From assembly GCA_012295275.1 (NCBI GenBank), contig CM022674.1, forward strand, positions 14,948,843 to 14,993,842: a stretch of DNA of 45,000 nt, given 5' to 3'. The stretch is from Chrysomallon squamiferum (taxonomy: Eukaryota; Mollusca; Gastropoda; Neomphalida; Peltospiridae). Each line of letters starts with the position of its first letter. The first letter of the stretch is position 1. Shown here in pieces: positions 1 through 19,544 of this stretch. The position numbers and the translations under genes are program-made. The notes under the pieces were generated by a model. The model had not been told where the DNA came from, made no database searches, and saw only the letters and a program-made list of their open reading frames with translations.

Positions 1-156
1 TTGCCCAACACCTCGCCTACAGATGCAACATCTGTTAAACTAGTAACAACTTACTTTTATTAATAGTTTTGCTATGATTATATAAATTCTTCTAGTATTG
101 CAACAGGAACATTAACAGTTATTACTACTATTTTGAACATTATCATTTATTAGTAC

Positions 157-1298
157 CTGAGTTCTCTGTGTTATAGAAGACAACACAGTAATTGATATTG
201 AAGCTTGGATTAGATGTTTCTAGACTGATATTAAATCTTGTACTGTCCACGTATCTACTATATGCTTGTTTTGTCTGACTTGTTGTTTTGCAGGTAAAAT
301 TGAAAGGATTTTCATGATTAAACAATAATATTGAACCACAGGTTTTTTCAGGTATTCTATTACAGTCAATTGTTATTACGTATCCTGGTGTTCTAGTGAC
401 AGAGCAGATACAGTTTGTTGTTATATTGGCTGGTACAAAGACATCAAGATAAACTCGTTCATTTCCACTGATGACTCCATCATTACACATGTCTATTACT
501 GAAAAACAAAATTAAAATGAAAGTTTAAACCATTTGGCCATAAATATACAAAAAAAGCCCTCACCCAGCCACAACTACAACTACCACACCACCACTACAA
601 CTACTACTGATACTCCTTACGCTTCTGCTAATATCATCCACTAGTATCATAACTACTACTACAACTATTACTATTACTTGTACTATTATTACTGCTACTG
701 TTGTTGCTGCTACTACTATTAGTACAATTACTATCACTCCTATCACTACTACTACTGCTATAACTACTACTATTTTTACTACCACTACAACCACGACCAT
801 CCCACGATTACTTTAACAACAACATCTACTACTCCACCACATCCACCATTTCTGCTCTACTACTAATAATACTAAAATTAAAAATAAAAATTATAAGTTA
901 TAATGAAAATAATAATAAAAAAGGTTTATTAGAAACATTAATCCGAACTAAAGATTACTCCCGCTACATACCTGGGTAGTTTTCAGTCCATTCTTTTTTA
1001 CAAGTCATATTAGCTAAAATTAAAACGAATAAAAAGAAAATATATAACCTGTTATAATAAAGACAACAATTAATTATTTCTGTTTGTTCTTGTTTAAGTG
1101 TGACCCTTTGTCTGTTTGTACATCACTCTGGCAGCGTAGATAAAACGTGTATCAACGATTATCAACACGTACATACCTCTGTGAGTGTGTGCGTGTGAAC
1201 GTGTGGTTGTTTATTCTGTCTGAAGACAAGATAGACTCTGCCTTATATTGAATTATTTTCATTCCTATTTCTGTATTTTTCTTTTTAAATAAATGTGT

Positions 1299-1395
<97 letters not shown>

Positions 1396-1558
1396 CACTC
1401 TCTCTCTCTCTCAATCACTCTCTCACTCTCTTTTCCCCATTCTAATAAATTAAATATAATTTATTTTGTTAGCATGCCGATATATCATTTTACCCACCTT
1501 CTAGGCCATAAGACACAATAGTTAATATAACACACAATATCAACACTTTCAAAAACAT
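157..1558 (-). CDS. Receptor family copy A0 (type A ectodomain), 5' part; 3' end lies outside the window
   Basis: First three exons of a secreted or type I membrane protein. Exons in transcript order: signal peptide 1558-1498 (MFLKVLILCVILTIVSYGLE, donor G|GTGGGT, phase 1), linker 1013-972 (14 codons, one Cys, sequon NMT, donor GTATGT), ectodomain 498-157 (342 bp, begins VIDMCNDGVISG, ends NTENSG before GTACTA). The ectodomain shows VYLDVFVPA, the CxC pair (CIC) and the FNHENPFNFTC block shared by all type A copies, plus several N-glycosylation sequons. No stop or broken splice site is seen in this part. Stalk, transmembrane and tail exons should lie to the left of position 1. The start is set by the hydrophobic signal and by alignment with the other first exons. 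Function is not recognised; a cell-surface receptor is inferred from the complete paralogues. Its introns match those of A7, so these two look like sister copies. Confidence 0.72.
499..971 (-). other. Intron of A0 with degenerate ACT/CTA trinucleotide tract
   Basis: Intron between linker and ectodomain exons. About 570-850 is a degenerate (ACT)n-like tract also found in the same intron of A7 (44700-45000) and, more weakly, in A1, A4 and A6. I see no coding potential; long readings through it are low-complexity. Confidence 0.6.
1303..1392. repeat. (CT)n microsatellite, first intron of A0
   Basis: About 45 CT units, followed by interrupted units with AATCA spacers to about 1431. It lies between signal and linker exons; the same intron carries (CT)n in A1, A4 and A6, so the repeat predates the duplications. 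Confidence 0.95.
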
Positions 1559-1724
1559 GTTAATTCCGCCGTCCTTCTTATTAAAACTACAACAAATAGT
1601 TTTACATAATTCCATGAAAAGCATAGCGTCAAAAAAGTTAATAGAATAAGTAAAGAAAAATAACATGAATACTAAGAAATTTCACACAATAGAAAATAAA
1701 ATACAATCAGCTTCATTTTTGTGA

Positions 1725-1815
1725 AACGGTTTTAAGCTACCGGGTTACGCATGAATACACGTAAATGGTAAAAGAGTAATTCGTCTCGGGTAGAATAACC
1801 CGGGTATTCATAGTG
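1725..1815 (-). promoter_or_regulatory. Conserved upstream element of A0
   Basis: Block about 170-260 bp upstream of the A0 start codon, conserved upstream of A1, A4 and A6 at nearly the same distance. On the plus strand the core is CTCGGGTAGAATAACCCGGG, with a short inverted repeat CGGGT-AGAATA-ACCCG and an ACCCGGGT palindrome. A promoter-proximal binding site is inferred; it may be only undiverged flank. Confidence 0.4.
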
Positions 1816-1966
1816 TTATAATAGAACCAGCAGTCAGATTGTTTTATTTATTTATTTTTGGAGGGGTTAACTTGTGGTAGATTTTACACTCAAAGAAAAT
1901 TGTTCTTGTTGTTGTGTTCAGATTAACAAGGAAGGACAATCTTCTTTGTAAAATGTATGTGTGTCT

Positions 1967-1970
<4 letters not shown>

Positions 1971-2038
<68 letters not shown>
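1971..2038. repeat. (GT)n microsatellite
   Basis: About 34 uninterrupted GT units in the region between B1 and A0. Histidine/threonine-rich readings across it are artefacts. Confidence 0.95.
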
Positions 2039-2042
<4 letters not shown>

Positions 2043-2399
2043 AATAAATAAAAAATACAGCGCACATTCTTGACGCTAGTAGATTTACGATGTGATTTAA
2101 CAGATGAAAATTAACACATTTCAAAACCGGTTATACCTGATACCTAATCTACCTCATCTTTTATATTCTTATTACTTTTTCACTTTTATTTTTTTTTGCC
2201 ATTGAGAAATCCTGGATGAGAAATATGTCGATTATTACCTTCGCTACTGGTGCGTTACGACGTTATAACTGCGACGTAATTTAGTCGACGTCATGCAACT
2301 GTTTTAGCTTTGACGTGTGAGACATTTTACAGAATCGATACATCCCTATTACGGGTTTATATTATGTCGGGTATATTGTTTCAGCTGCAATAGATCATA

Positions 2400-2401
<2 letters not shown>

Positions 2402-2446
<45 letters not shown>

Positions 2447-2456
2447 AGTATGTGTG

Positions 2457-2498
<42 letters not shown>
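2402..2498. repeat. Compound (GT)n-(TA)n microsatellite
   Basis: GT units at 2402-2443 followed after a short spacer by TA units at 2461-2498. It directly abuts the left end of the transposon relic. Confidence 0.93.
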
Positions 2499-2499
<1 letters not shown>

Positions 2500-3180
2500 T
2501 GTGGTACCTTGAATTACGAGTTTAATTCGTTCCGTAACCGAGCTCGTATCTGAATTTGTTCGTATATTAAATCAGTTTTCCCAACTGAAATTAACTAAAA
2601 TACCATTAATCCGTTCTAGCCCCCAAAAATTCATCCTTTTGTTGTTGTTTTTTTTTTTTTTTTTTTTTGTAACATATTTTTAAATAACAAAAATGTATTT
2701 ATAAATGGTAAATATTGTATTAAAAACAAAATAAAAGGGAATATAAAAAAATAAATTGGTATTGTAAAGTGTATTTATCTTGGACATCAGAAAAATTATT
2801 TTAACGCCTTTGGCTGGAGATACAGCCTTTATCGGCTCCTTCTGCTTCAGTATGGTACCACGCTCGCACTGCCTAGTCAAGTCGACTACTTGCACACCTC
2901 ACTCATGTTTTTCTGTGAATTCATGCTTTAATTAAATGGACAGAATCCGCGTCTTCTTTTCAGCACTGAGCTTTGCACTCACTTTCTTAGGATCCATGGT
3001 CAGAAAAAAGAAATTTGTCAAAATATTGCACAAAACGCGAACACAACACACTAAGGTGATTCCGCGCGAGGTCACCTCGTGAAGTAAACGAGTGAGACGC
3101 GCGATGCTCGGCGGATGGTGCGTTGTTCGTTGAGCCAACTAGCGGCAGCGTATCTGAAGCTCGCTCGTAACTCGGATTTT
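2499..3180 (-). mobile_element. Degraded Tigger/pogo-like DNA transposon relic
   Basis: The left end (2499-2560) carries a terminal-repeat-like stretch GGTACCTTGAATTACGAG followed by TTTAATTCGTTCCG. The other end (about 3150-3180) has a related CTCGCTCGTAACTCGGATTT motif in the opposite sense. Minus-strand reading from 3000 begins MDPKKVSAKLSAEKKTRI and stops soon after. A second stretch near 2895-2780 reads VVDLTRQCERGTILKQKEPI then KAVSPAKGVKI, which matches my recollection of the N-terminal helix-turn-helix of Tigger-type transposases. The rest of the transposase, including the catalytic DDE region, is missing, so this is a short, internally deleted, dead copy. Family assignment is from memory of such elements and needs a repeat-library search. 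Confidence 0.55.
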
Positions 3181-3524
3181 TTAGTAGAGTTTTTCTTTTT
3201 CTAGTAAAAAATCAAATTCATTTCAATTTATACATTAAAAAAAAAAAAGTAAATAAATAATCGAAATAAAAATAAAAGGAATGAAGATTCAGATTTCTTA
3301 TTTGGAGTAAGTGCATGTGAACAGTGGATATTATTTTAAACAATTACTTAGCAGCTGGGTGACCCTTCTCCATTCTTCATCTTAGAAGCAGAAACAACAA
3401 ACTATTCAAAAATGTATTATTTAAATATCTGAATTTTTTATAATGCTTTCAAAAAGTCTTATTAATCTCACTTTGTTGATTTTACAGTTTATCCATGACA
3501 CCAGGTTTAGACATTATGTCTGTG

Positions 3525-3604
3525 CAAATAAATAAATAAATAAATAAACAAATAAATAAATAAATAAATACATAAATAAATAAATAAACAAATATATAAA
3601 TAAA
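3525..3604. repeat. (TAAA)n microsatellite downstream of B1
   Basis: Tandem AAAT/TAAA units with a few substitutions, just past the 3' end of B1. The rest of 3181-3760 is AT-rich with nothing else I can name. Confidence 0.9.
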
Positions 3605-3760
3605 AAGTATTTGAAACAGTAATGGAAATGAAGTAACCGATCTTTTCACTACCAAGCTAACACCTTGAACTTTTCAAAATAAATCTTTACGAGAGATCAA
3701 ACGTCTGACACACATAGGTAAACTGTAGAAAATGTCAGTCTAACTCAGAGACAAGCTCTG

Positions 3761-8122
<4,362 letters not shown>

Positions 8123-8159
8123 GGATTTCATACTGCGACATGTCTACCTTTTCGCCGTT

Positions 8160-8200
8160 AACGCAGTGTTCACTGTCTGATATTTAGATATCTTATAAAG
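8160..8200 (-). promoter_or_regulatory. Putative TATA-box core promoter of B1
   Basis: Read on the minus strand, GTGACTTTATAAGATATC places TTTATAA (about 8193-8199) roughly 75 bp upstream of the start codon. An initiator-like ATCAGACAG follows about 25 bp downstream. The same layout is conserved upstream of B2. Confidence 0.45.
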
Positions 8201-9769
8201 TCACACCTTCTTCCTGGTCTTTCAACATTCAGTATTACTTAATTTGTTGAAACACAACAGACTAATCTTTTTAATATTAGTGTACCTACAATCTAGATAC
8301 ATATACAGCTGATAGACGTTTTGACAATTTTTTGAAGGAGTATATATATTTGTATATACTAGTATATGTATCTTTGACTGTTTTGTATACACTTCCGAAG
8401 TGCGACAATAAAAGGAGCTATATTGAAAAAGAAAAATAACAACAACAAATTCCGAGTGAAAATCCGGTTTTACACTGTTATAAGGATTAAAATATTTTGT
8501 GCTTTTTTTCTCTTCTCTAATAATCCTTTTCTCCTTTTCGCCTTTTCTTTGTTGTTATAAACCAGTTACAGGAGAGTGTTGAGACAAATGGTGGGTCAGA
8601 TAAAATATTTCAAACTGTACGCGTATAAAATTATATAAATACAGAAAGGGTCTGTATGAATATTCAATGGATATTAACAACACACACACGCACGCATACA
8701 TACATATGTAAATAGAGACAGAAATACATACATACAGATATTATTACTTACGTACAGACATATAAATATGCATAAAATATCGCAAGAGAAAAGGAGGAAG
8801 AAGAAAAAGATCATACAGTGTTGAATGTAAAAGTTCGTCCCACTTTCTGTGAGTGACATATTAATATGTTATTACACACAATCAGCTTTACACTGGTCAC
8901 ACAAATACACGAAGCCACAGCACAAATAAATCACCAGCCAAACATTATAAATTTGTAGTTGAGAATATTCAGGAAGAACTTCCTAGTTGAAGTAAACTAC
9001 TTGCTCACAAAGCGTAAATAAAAACTGAGGTGTGAGATCTTTGAAAAGATGAGATTTGCAGGCTGAAAAAAATAATTATGTAATAGTAGAAGTAGTAGTA
9101 GTAATTGTAGTAGTAGTAGTACTGCTGGCACAAGTAGATCTATTATTACTATTACTAAAACTACTACTATATAGTAATGCTAATGATGATGATGACGACG
9201 ATAATGATAATAATGTCTATGATGACAGAAAAGAAAAGTGAATATATTTGGCATTCCATGTTTGTGTCTTTCTGTTTGTGTAAACCTGCATTTCAGCGTG
9301 TTATTATTAACAATACTCTATAAGGATGTATATTTGTGTATTGTTAATATTTTTCTCTTAAGTTTTCTCGGTCAAACTTAAGTTTATTTTGACATACTCA
9401 GAAGTCAACTTGCCCAGAACGAAAGCGGATCTGCAGTAAAAAAGTAGATAAGAGACCTTTTTATTTGAAACTTTGGGCAAAACACAAAACAACTGAAATT
9501 ATCAGTATCTGTGTTGGCAGAGGGCAAATACAAAAAAAAAAAAAAAAAAAAAAATGACAGATATATCTTAGAATAGGACGATGTTCTTTGTAATATACAT
9601 ATAACTGATTTCTGTCTGAATATATCGATTTTATCCTGCAAATCTATGAAAGACACGACCCACCAAGGTTGTGTTATATTGGACCGTTCGAAATAAACAG
9701 GATAAATCTTATAACTTAAGACACTACTAAACAGTACTTTTTTCTTCTGTTTCTTTTCTTTTTATTCTA

Positions 9770-9818
<49 letters not shown>

Positions 9819-10246
9819 GTAATAATAATAATAAATACATAAATAACTAAAATAAGTCACTTCTCAACTCATCGCTCTCGTCCGTAGCAGACTGACTCTT
9901 ATTGATTCTGTTGTCGCCATACATCTGTGAGTTAACACACACAAATTAATATTCTTCCAAAGCCATTATTTTTCTCGTACCTACACTACCTCATTTTGTT
10001 ATCGGTTGTAAAACAAGAGATCAGAAGTACCTTGGTTATTCCCTTTCTTTTTATTTCGTTGCGCTCTTAAGACAGTGACGTCATTGTCGAGGTCAAAACA
10101 GTTGTTTTATATTTGACGTGTCACCCAACGATAGGTAGCTCTAGGAGTAATTTAGAATAAATCACTTCTTCATATATATGTATATATATATATATAACGA
10201 AAACCCTCTATCAGTACAAATACTATTCAGTAAGTATCTTTTGTAC

Positions 10247-10278
<32 letters not shown>

Positions 10279-10282
10279 TCAT

Positions 10283-10324
<42 letters not shown>

Positions 10325-10892
10325 CATTGTTGTTTTTGTTGTTTATGTATCTATATGTATAAGTAAACATCTGAGTGTAGTTATATTTACAGAAAGATTA
10401 CTTTTAAAGTAAAACGGAAAGAAATAACAACATAAACAAAGATAAAATAAACATAATTTAATATCTAAAAATAAATAAACAGAGCTTTCATTTAGAATGT
10501 TTATTTCAACTGTCATGTCACAGAGATGTTTTATGTTATACGCTACTGGTGACATTACCGACTGATCTCTTACACCGTATTACGTTCACCTTTAAAATAA
10601 TCATAATTACGTCATAATCACTGGACGTAAGTTAGCGGTTTCTGTCTCAGAACATGAGAAACATATTAATCATAGTCAAACGAAATATAAAACTGAGATA
10701 TAATTATAAACTAAAACAGAACCTTTCTTTGTCAGCATCATAATTATTTTTTACACTAGAAATAACAGGAAAATCTTCGTGGGAAATGTACACTATAAAC
10801 GAAGTAGAGGAAATAGCATTAACATCTAATAATAACATAGTGAAAACATCTTTCCTCGATGTTTAATTATAATGTGTGTTTATAACTCACGT
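8201..10892. other. Intergenic region between A1 and B1
   Basis: No gene supported. It is paralogous along most of its length to 35800-38505 between A6 and B2. It holds (ATA)n at about 9770-9834 and 10247-10275, (TAG)n at about 10283-10324, a 23-nt A run at about 9532, and A1 3' UTR near 10500-10892. A possible A1 polyadenylation signal, AATAAA on the minus strand, lies at 10500-10505 and has counterparts at 15951-15956 and 31222-31227. Confidence 0.6.
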
Positions 10893-14037
<3,145 letters not shown>

Positions 14038-14227
14038 TTTAATTCCGCCGTCTCTCTGTTTAAAATAAGAAAAATATATCCTTACACATTTCCACCAGCA
14101 ACCACAACGTCAGGGATGTCGTACACTAAACCACATCGTGTTTTTCCTTATTAGACTAAGTAATGAAAATAACTAAGACATTATCACAAATAAAAAATAA
14201 AATAAAGTTAGCTTCTTTTCTGTTAAG

Positions 14228-14312
14228 TCGGTTTTAAATACCGGGGTACGCATAAATACACGTACATAGTAAAAGAGCAATGTGTCTCGGGTAGAATAAC
14301 CCGGGTATTCAC
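14228..14312 (-). promoter_or_regulatory. Conserved upstream element of A1
   Basis: Same block as upstream of A0, A4 and A6, about 190-275 bp before the start codon. It retains the CTCGGGTAGAATAACCCGGG core. Between the block and the start codon lies a TATTTAAAA stretch (minus strand) that might serve as a TATA box; it is not conserved in the other copies. Confidence 0.4.
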
Positions 14313-14369
14313 AATGTAAAAATAGAACCAGTGTAGACAGGTTCTTTATTACTACTACCACTATTACTA

Positions 14370-14565
14370 TTATTATAATTATGATTATTATTATTATTAT
14401 TGTTATTATTATTATTATTATTTTATTTATTTATTTTATTTTATTTTATTTTATTTTATTTTACTTTTTGTAATGCTATATCAGATCTCAGACACTGTAA
14501 AAACTACTTTCATTTGTTTAGTTCTTGTTGTGGTAAGTTTAACAAGACAGGTTTAATAGAGCGTA

Positions 14566-14646
<81 letters not shown>

Positions 14647-14712
14647 AATAATGATAGTAATAATAATAATAACAATAATAATAACAGTAGTAGTAGTAGC
14701 AGCAGCAGCGGC

Positions 14713-14752
<40 letters not shown>

Positions 14753-14755
14753 ACC
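14370..14755. repeat. Microsatellite cluster upstream of A1
   Basis: ATT and TTTTA arrays (about 14370-14462), (TAA)n (about 14566-14690) and (TAG)n (about 14690-14750). Equivalent clusters occur upstream of A4 (29285-29580) and A6 (42470-42790). Confidence 0.9.
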
Positions 14756-16362
14756 ATTGGTTTGGTTAGCTGTCCAAGAAATAATCATTGATATGTGTTT
14801 GAACTAATCATTCTTCACAGTATCTATTTGAAAAAGTAAAACATAGTTGACACCTTGGTATTAGATAACTAAGCTGGCATATTACTAACAGCCTGTAAGT
14901 CTTTAAATAGGTAATATAACATCCGAGTAATCAAACACGATTAAGCAGGGACTTGGTCTAGCACATGTGACTTTTTTGTAAATCGTTTTCTGATGATAAT
15001 ATTAAACACAACTTTAAGTAGTCTGAACATCCATTAATTCAAAAATAGAATTAAATGGTGCAAGCTTTCTAGAATTTCCTTAACACCAGTACAAATAAGA
15101 GCTAGTTAGTTTTGGATCTGTTTCTCAAGCGTTTTGCTCCATTTTATGATGCGCAACAGCGTTATGCTGCATTTCTTTCATTTATTATTATTGATACAAT
15201 TAGCTCTAATAGATAAATGACAACTGACAACCGATTATAGTTTTATATGTATCTTTAAAAACAGCATGTTTCTGCTTAACAAGAACTGGTTTATCAACTA
15301 ACTCATCACGTGGTATCAGCTAAGGCTCCTAGTGAAGTGTGTTGATACACCTGACCAACTTCTGTTTCTACTGCACCAGGCCAACAAGTGTCACTGCACC
15401 AAATCTGCCAACCTTATTGAATATGCCTAAATCCCTCAGCCTCTATTTACACTGTTTGTGACCAGCTATTCGTCCTGGATTGTGATCAACAACGAATCAA
15501 CTAACCTTCATCTCCCCGACTCCTAAACCAGCTTGTTTTCTAGGCAGTTTGTCAGCATCCTACTGTTAGTACTGTAGTGTGTATGTGTGTCCATTACGTT
15601 TATATGTTCACACTGGACACTTCCAGATCGAATGAAAATTGTTGATGATTGGTTCAGAATGCCGCTTGTTCAAAGACAAAGTTCGACTGCAGTGAGAAAT
15701 GTCTTAGTCTAACACTCTTAAATGTGACCTTTTGTTGGTCAAAACATGGGATTGTAACATATCTGTCTGTCTATTTGTATGTAGGCATGTATCTGTGTAT
15801 ATATGCAAAAATACATATAGCAAGAGTACTTTTAAAGTAACAAAATATTTGTTTGTCTGTTTGTATGTGTAGAAATAAATTAAAGAGATGATAAAACAAA
15901 CATTATTTGGTATCAGATAAAAAAGAAAAACACCTCTTTCATTTACAATATTTATTTTAACTGTGACGTCAGAGAAATGGTTTATGTTATACGATAATCT
16001 TGACATTAGCGACTGACCCCTTTAGGAATTACGTTCACCTAAGTAATAAAAATAATTAAATCACAATCACTGGACGTTAGTTATTAATTTCTGTGTCAGA
16101 AAATGACAAAGATATTATTCATGGTCAAACGAAACATAAAACGGCGTTTGTTTCAGAGATATAATCATAAACTAAAACAGAACCTGTATTTCTCAACAGC
16201 ATAATCACTGTTTACACCAGAAACTGCAGGAAAATCTTCGTATGAAATGTACAGTATAAACAAAGTAGAGGAAATAACATTAACATGTGAAAACACCTTT
16301 ACTAGATTTTTCAATTTTAATGTGTGTTTGACTGACGTTATGGGTTATATAGTCAAAGACGT
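14756..16362. other. Intergenic region between psiC2 and A1
   Basis: No gene supported. It is paralogous to 29580-31637 between B2 and A4, including an AACAAGAACTGGTTTATCAA stretch and the 3' flank of the YEHL-type tail. A possible polyadenylation signal for psiC2, AATAAA on the minus strand, is at 15951-15956. Confidence 0.6.
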
Positions 16363-17816
16363 CTACGTAGTTCCACTGATGTTTAAGTAAACGTGGCTAT
16401 CGTCGAAACTTGAAGAAGAATTGTAACGTGAAGTATCTTTATGTTGCAAATGTTCGTAGTTTCTGTCTTGGTTGTCGTGAGCCTGGTGTATGTGTAGATA
16501 GACGTTACCCTCACTGTCGCTTTGTGGTGTGTTCACGTACTGCACAGCGTCATGTTGTAGGTGTTCATAGTTGTCGTAGCGTTCAGTGCCTTGTTGATGT
16601 TGGACGTTGTTTACATCACTTGTTGCATTGTGTTGTCTCTCCCTGCTGTTTTTTCTTCTCATTCTGCAATAACATAAAAGAAAACAAATCAAGAAAATTA
16701 GCAATTACAACGACAACAACAGAGTATAATAACAATAATTACTATTACTACTACTGAATTTTCATAAATAAATAAAAAAATAAAAAATAAAAAATTCAGC
16801 GAATTTGTATAATTAGCAAATGAAATATAAATGGAACATGTATTTTGTCTTAAATCTAATTTTCATATTCTGTTCTTTATATTCGAAAATCCGAAACACT
16901 TTCAGACCCAAGCATTTCGGGTAAGGGCTTCTTAACCTGTAATACTGTCACGATGTTAACTATCTCTACAACTACTTCTACTCAAAATTTCTGAAAAAAT
17001 TTGTTACGTCTTGTATTTGAGAATAAGAACAGCAACAACAACAACGCCGACGAACACTGCTGCGATTAGGACGCTAACAACGATGACAACTGTAAAATAA
17101 ACCTAAACGTAATTTTATTTAGTTAACGTTTAATAATATTTGACGATATCTCAGCACATGAGTTATTGTACACAACTTTCATATAAAATAATGTTAAGTA
17201 TAAGCTACACCTTCCTGTAAACAGCTGAATTATCAAGAATAGTCCACGACGCTTAAATAATAAACAATAGTAAAATTTATGTTATTATTTAACTGACTTG
17301 TATACAACTGTGATCCAGAAAGTGTTGCTGGAACCTTTGTTACGTTGATGTTAACTGGAAGAGGTTGATCGTTTACTACTTTAACCTTACAACGGCACGA
17401 AATGTTTGTTTTGGCAGGTACAAAGGCTTCAAGATATAATCCTTTATTCCCGATTTCAACTTAATTTTTACACATCTGTACAACTGAAATATAAAAGTAA
17501 ATTCAAATAGATCAGTTTTGTTTTCCTTGTGCAAAAGGAAAAGCACCATTCGTATCGTTTGAAACAAAGCATAAGAAATTTGGCATTTCATTATTTAATG
17601 CTGTCATTTAATACTTTGAATTTCAATCCTAAGATCCAATCCTTTAATCTGTTATTACGTCCATCGAATTAGACCATTTAATTTATACTTTCTTATTTAA
17701 TTATTTTAATTAAAATATTTTTCACCGTTATTCATCCTTCAAACTACAAAACAAATTTAATCCTGTTGCTTTATAATTTGTATCACAAGAAACAGCACAG
17801 ACCTAAAACAGTTCTA

Positions 17817-17887
<71 letters not shown>

Positions 17888-17920
17888 GAGAGACAGACAG
17901 AGAGAGAGACAGACAGACAG

Positions 17921-18013
<93 letters not shown>

Positions 18014-18180
18014 TACGAGCAGGTTAAAGGAACACATGCATAGCACAGAGCCGAGAAAGGCTATTGATGAATATCCTACATATACATTTCTAGTCATATA
18101 CCTAAGAAAGGGTTTATACATTATACAATATACGTATACATTATTTTTGTCATACCTGAATAAATTCTGTTGGAAGGGCA
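16363..18180 (-). pseudogene. psiC2: chimeric receptor pseudogene, C-type ectodomain fragment joined to B2-like transmembrane and tail exons
   Basis: Intact exons: transmembrane 17089-17008 (VVIVVSVLIAAVFVGVVVVA, unusual donor context AAGAC|GTAACA) and tail 16663-16363 (begins MRRKNSRERQ, then YEHL, YVNT, VYLHI, YEHL, VYLNI). Upstream is only a C-type ectodomain fragment, 17483 to about 17271. It has a stop codon (TAA at 17463-17461, where C has GAA) and its second half is missing. There is no stalk exon. At about 17270 the sequence switches from B2-like intron to C-like exon. The linker relic (18180-18153) has lost its acceptor to a deletion of about 80 bp relative to C. A conserved 25-codon upstream segment lies at 19010-18936. 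No full product is possible, though tail and transmembrane exons stay open. Confidence 0.8.
17822..18010. repeat. (GA)n microsatellite with GACA interruptions in psiC2
   Basis: GA units with GACAGACAG interruptions at about 17879-17925. It is the counterpart of the longer arrays at 22197-22613 in C; the flanking CGAGCAGGTTAAAGGAACAC is shared. Confidence 0.95.
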
Positions 18181-18229
18181 GACATTAATTAAATACGTTC
18201 TATAGCAAACTTACTATTAAATATGTGAT

Positions 18230-18274
18230 ATATATATATATATGTATATATCTATACATACACACACACATATA

Positions 18275-18320
<46 letters not shown>

Positions 18321-18328
18321 TGTGTATG

Positions 18329-18380
<52 letters not shown>
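18230..18380. repeat. (TA)n microsatellites upstream of psiC2
   Basis: Several TA runs separated by short non-repeat spacers. The counterpart upstream of the C linker is at 22890-22980. Confidence 0.9.
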
Positions 18381-18935
18381 AAGAGTGTTTATAAGTAGGT
18401 GTAAATGTCTCATTACTAACGTTGAGATAAGCACGTAGTTGTAAGAAAACAGAATAAAATGAAATATAAAATCAGCATCATCTTGGTCTAAAGTTTTCAG
18501 AACTCTCTTGAAACTTATTGAAAAAGTATCATCTGAGACAAAGCATAAAAATTCTTGCGCTTCATTGTTATATATACATTTGAATTATCACTTATTTAGT
18601 CCTAAAATGTAATCCTTCAGACAGGAACAAATTTTCGTCCTGTTATGTCATCCTTCTTATTATATGATTTAATGTAATCCTCTGACTTAATCGTTTTAAT
18701 TGCAATATTATTCATCCTTTAAATTTTCCCTTTAAACCAAGGCACAGTTTAATTATTTTATTTTATTATTTGAATAATGACCAAACGTTTAATCCTGTAA
18801 CACAATTCTATCACTATTCGAAAACCAAACAGAACATATTTTACAAATACTCATAAGATATTTGTAGACGCCATTAAGGCACGAAAAACACTGAATTAAG
18901 AAGTTAACTGTTTCGTTTCTATCGAGTACACTAAC

Positions 18936-19010
18936 CTGTGGTGTATTAATAACAGTGGCTACAGATTTAAAATAGAAACTGGTTAGGCAAGTGTGTCTGT
19001 AAAGACTCAT
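18936..19010 (-). other. Conserved 25-codon segment upstream of psiC2 (possible 5' exon)
   Basis: Reads MSLYRHTCLTSFYFKSVATV then INTPQ, followed by a donor-like CAG|GTTAGT. The same segment occurs at 23686-23612 and 43243-43169. It sits where the first exon of a C-type gene is expected, but it ends in phase 0 while the linker exon needs phase 1. It may be a non-coding 5' exon, may join through an unseen exon, or may simply be conserved flank. Confidence 0.35.
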
Positions 19011-19503
19011 GTCGTATTGACACAGAAAACACTGTTAAACCTGACTACCCACAACAGATGGTGTCTTATATTAGATGAGTACATGACATAGTGTACAAGT
19101 ATCTGTATATTTTATAACACTTTAGTTACAGATAAAACAATTTAATGCAGTTAATCTGTGAATAGACGTTATTTTCTACTTTGCTCATCCACATGTGAAA
19201 TGTCGCTGAAAAGACTCAACTGAGTGACCTAATCTCTGACTAAACAAAGCTATATCTTGTGTGTATGTACTACAGGCAGTCGAATATTTGTTTAGAACTT
19301 AATATTTCGTATTGTGTGTGTATGTCTGATTTAAGTACTTAATAAGTAAATAGGTGTGCATTTATGCATGTGTATATGTATGTATATATGTTTCTATGTA
19401 TGTTGATGTGTATGTTTGTTTGTATGTATGTATATACGTCTGCATGTATATTTCTATGCCTGCACGCTTGTATAGTACACGCAAACACCCTCATATGTAT
19501 GTA

Positions 19504-19544
<41 letters not shown>

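Noticed and set aside
1152-1394. Arg/Glu-repeat reading on the minus strand
   Set aside because: It is a translation of the (CT)n microsatellite in the A0 first intron; similar readings at 13616-13959, 17766-18188, 21956-22698, 28503-28877, 32946-33110, 41247-41459 and 41880-42062 are also repeat artefacts.
8674-8859. Hydrophobic minus-strand reading conserved at 36241-36471
   Set aside because: Same duplicated spacer; composition is low-complexity with TACATA-type repeats, and nearby DNA is equally conserved.
9405-9656. 84-residue minus-strand reading conserved at 37027-37287
   Set aside because: The two copies are in a recent segmental duplication, so similarity is expected. One copy runs through a long A tract, and no splice or start context supports a gene.
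10343-10555. Reading similar to one at 15704-16006
   Set aside because: Both lie in the duplicated 3' flank of YEHL-type tails; no conserved frame or start.
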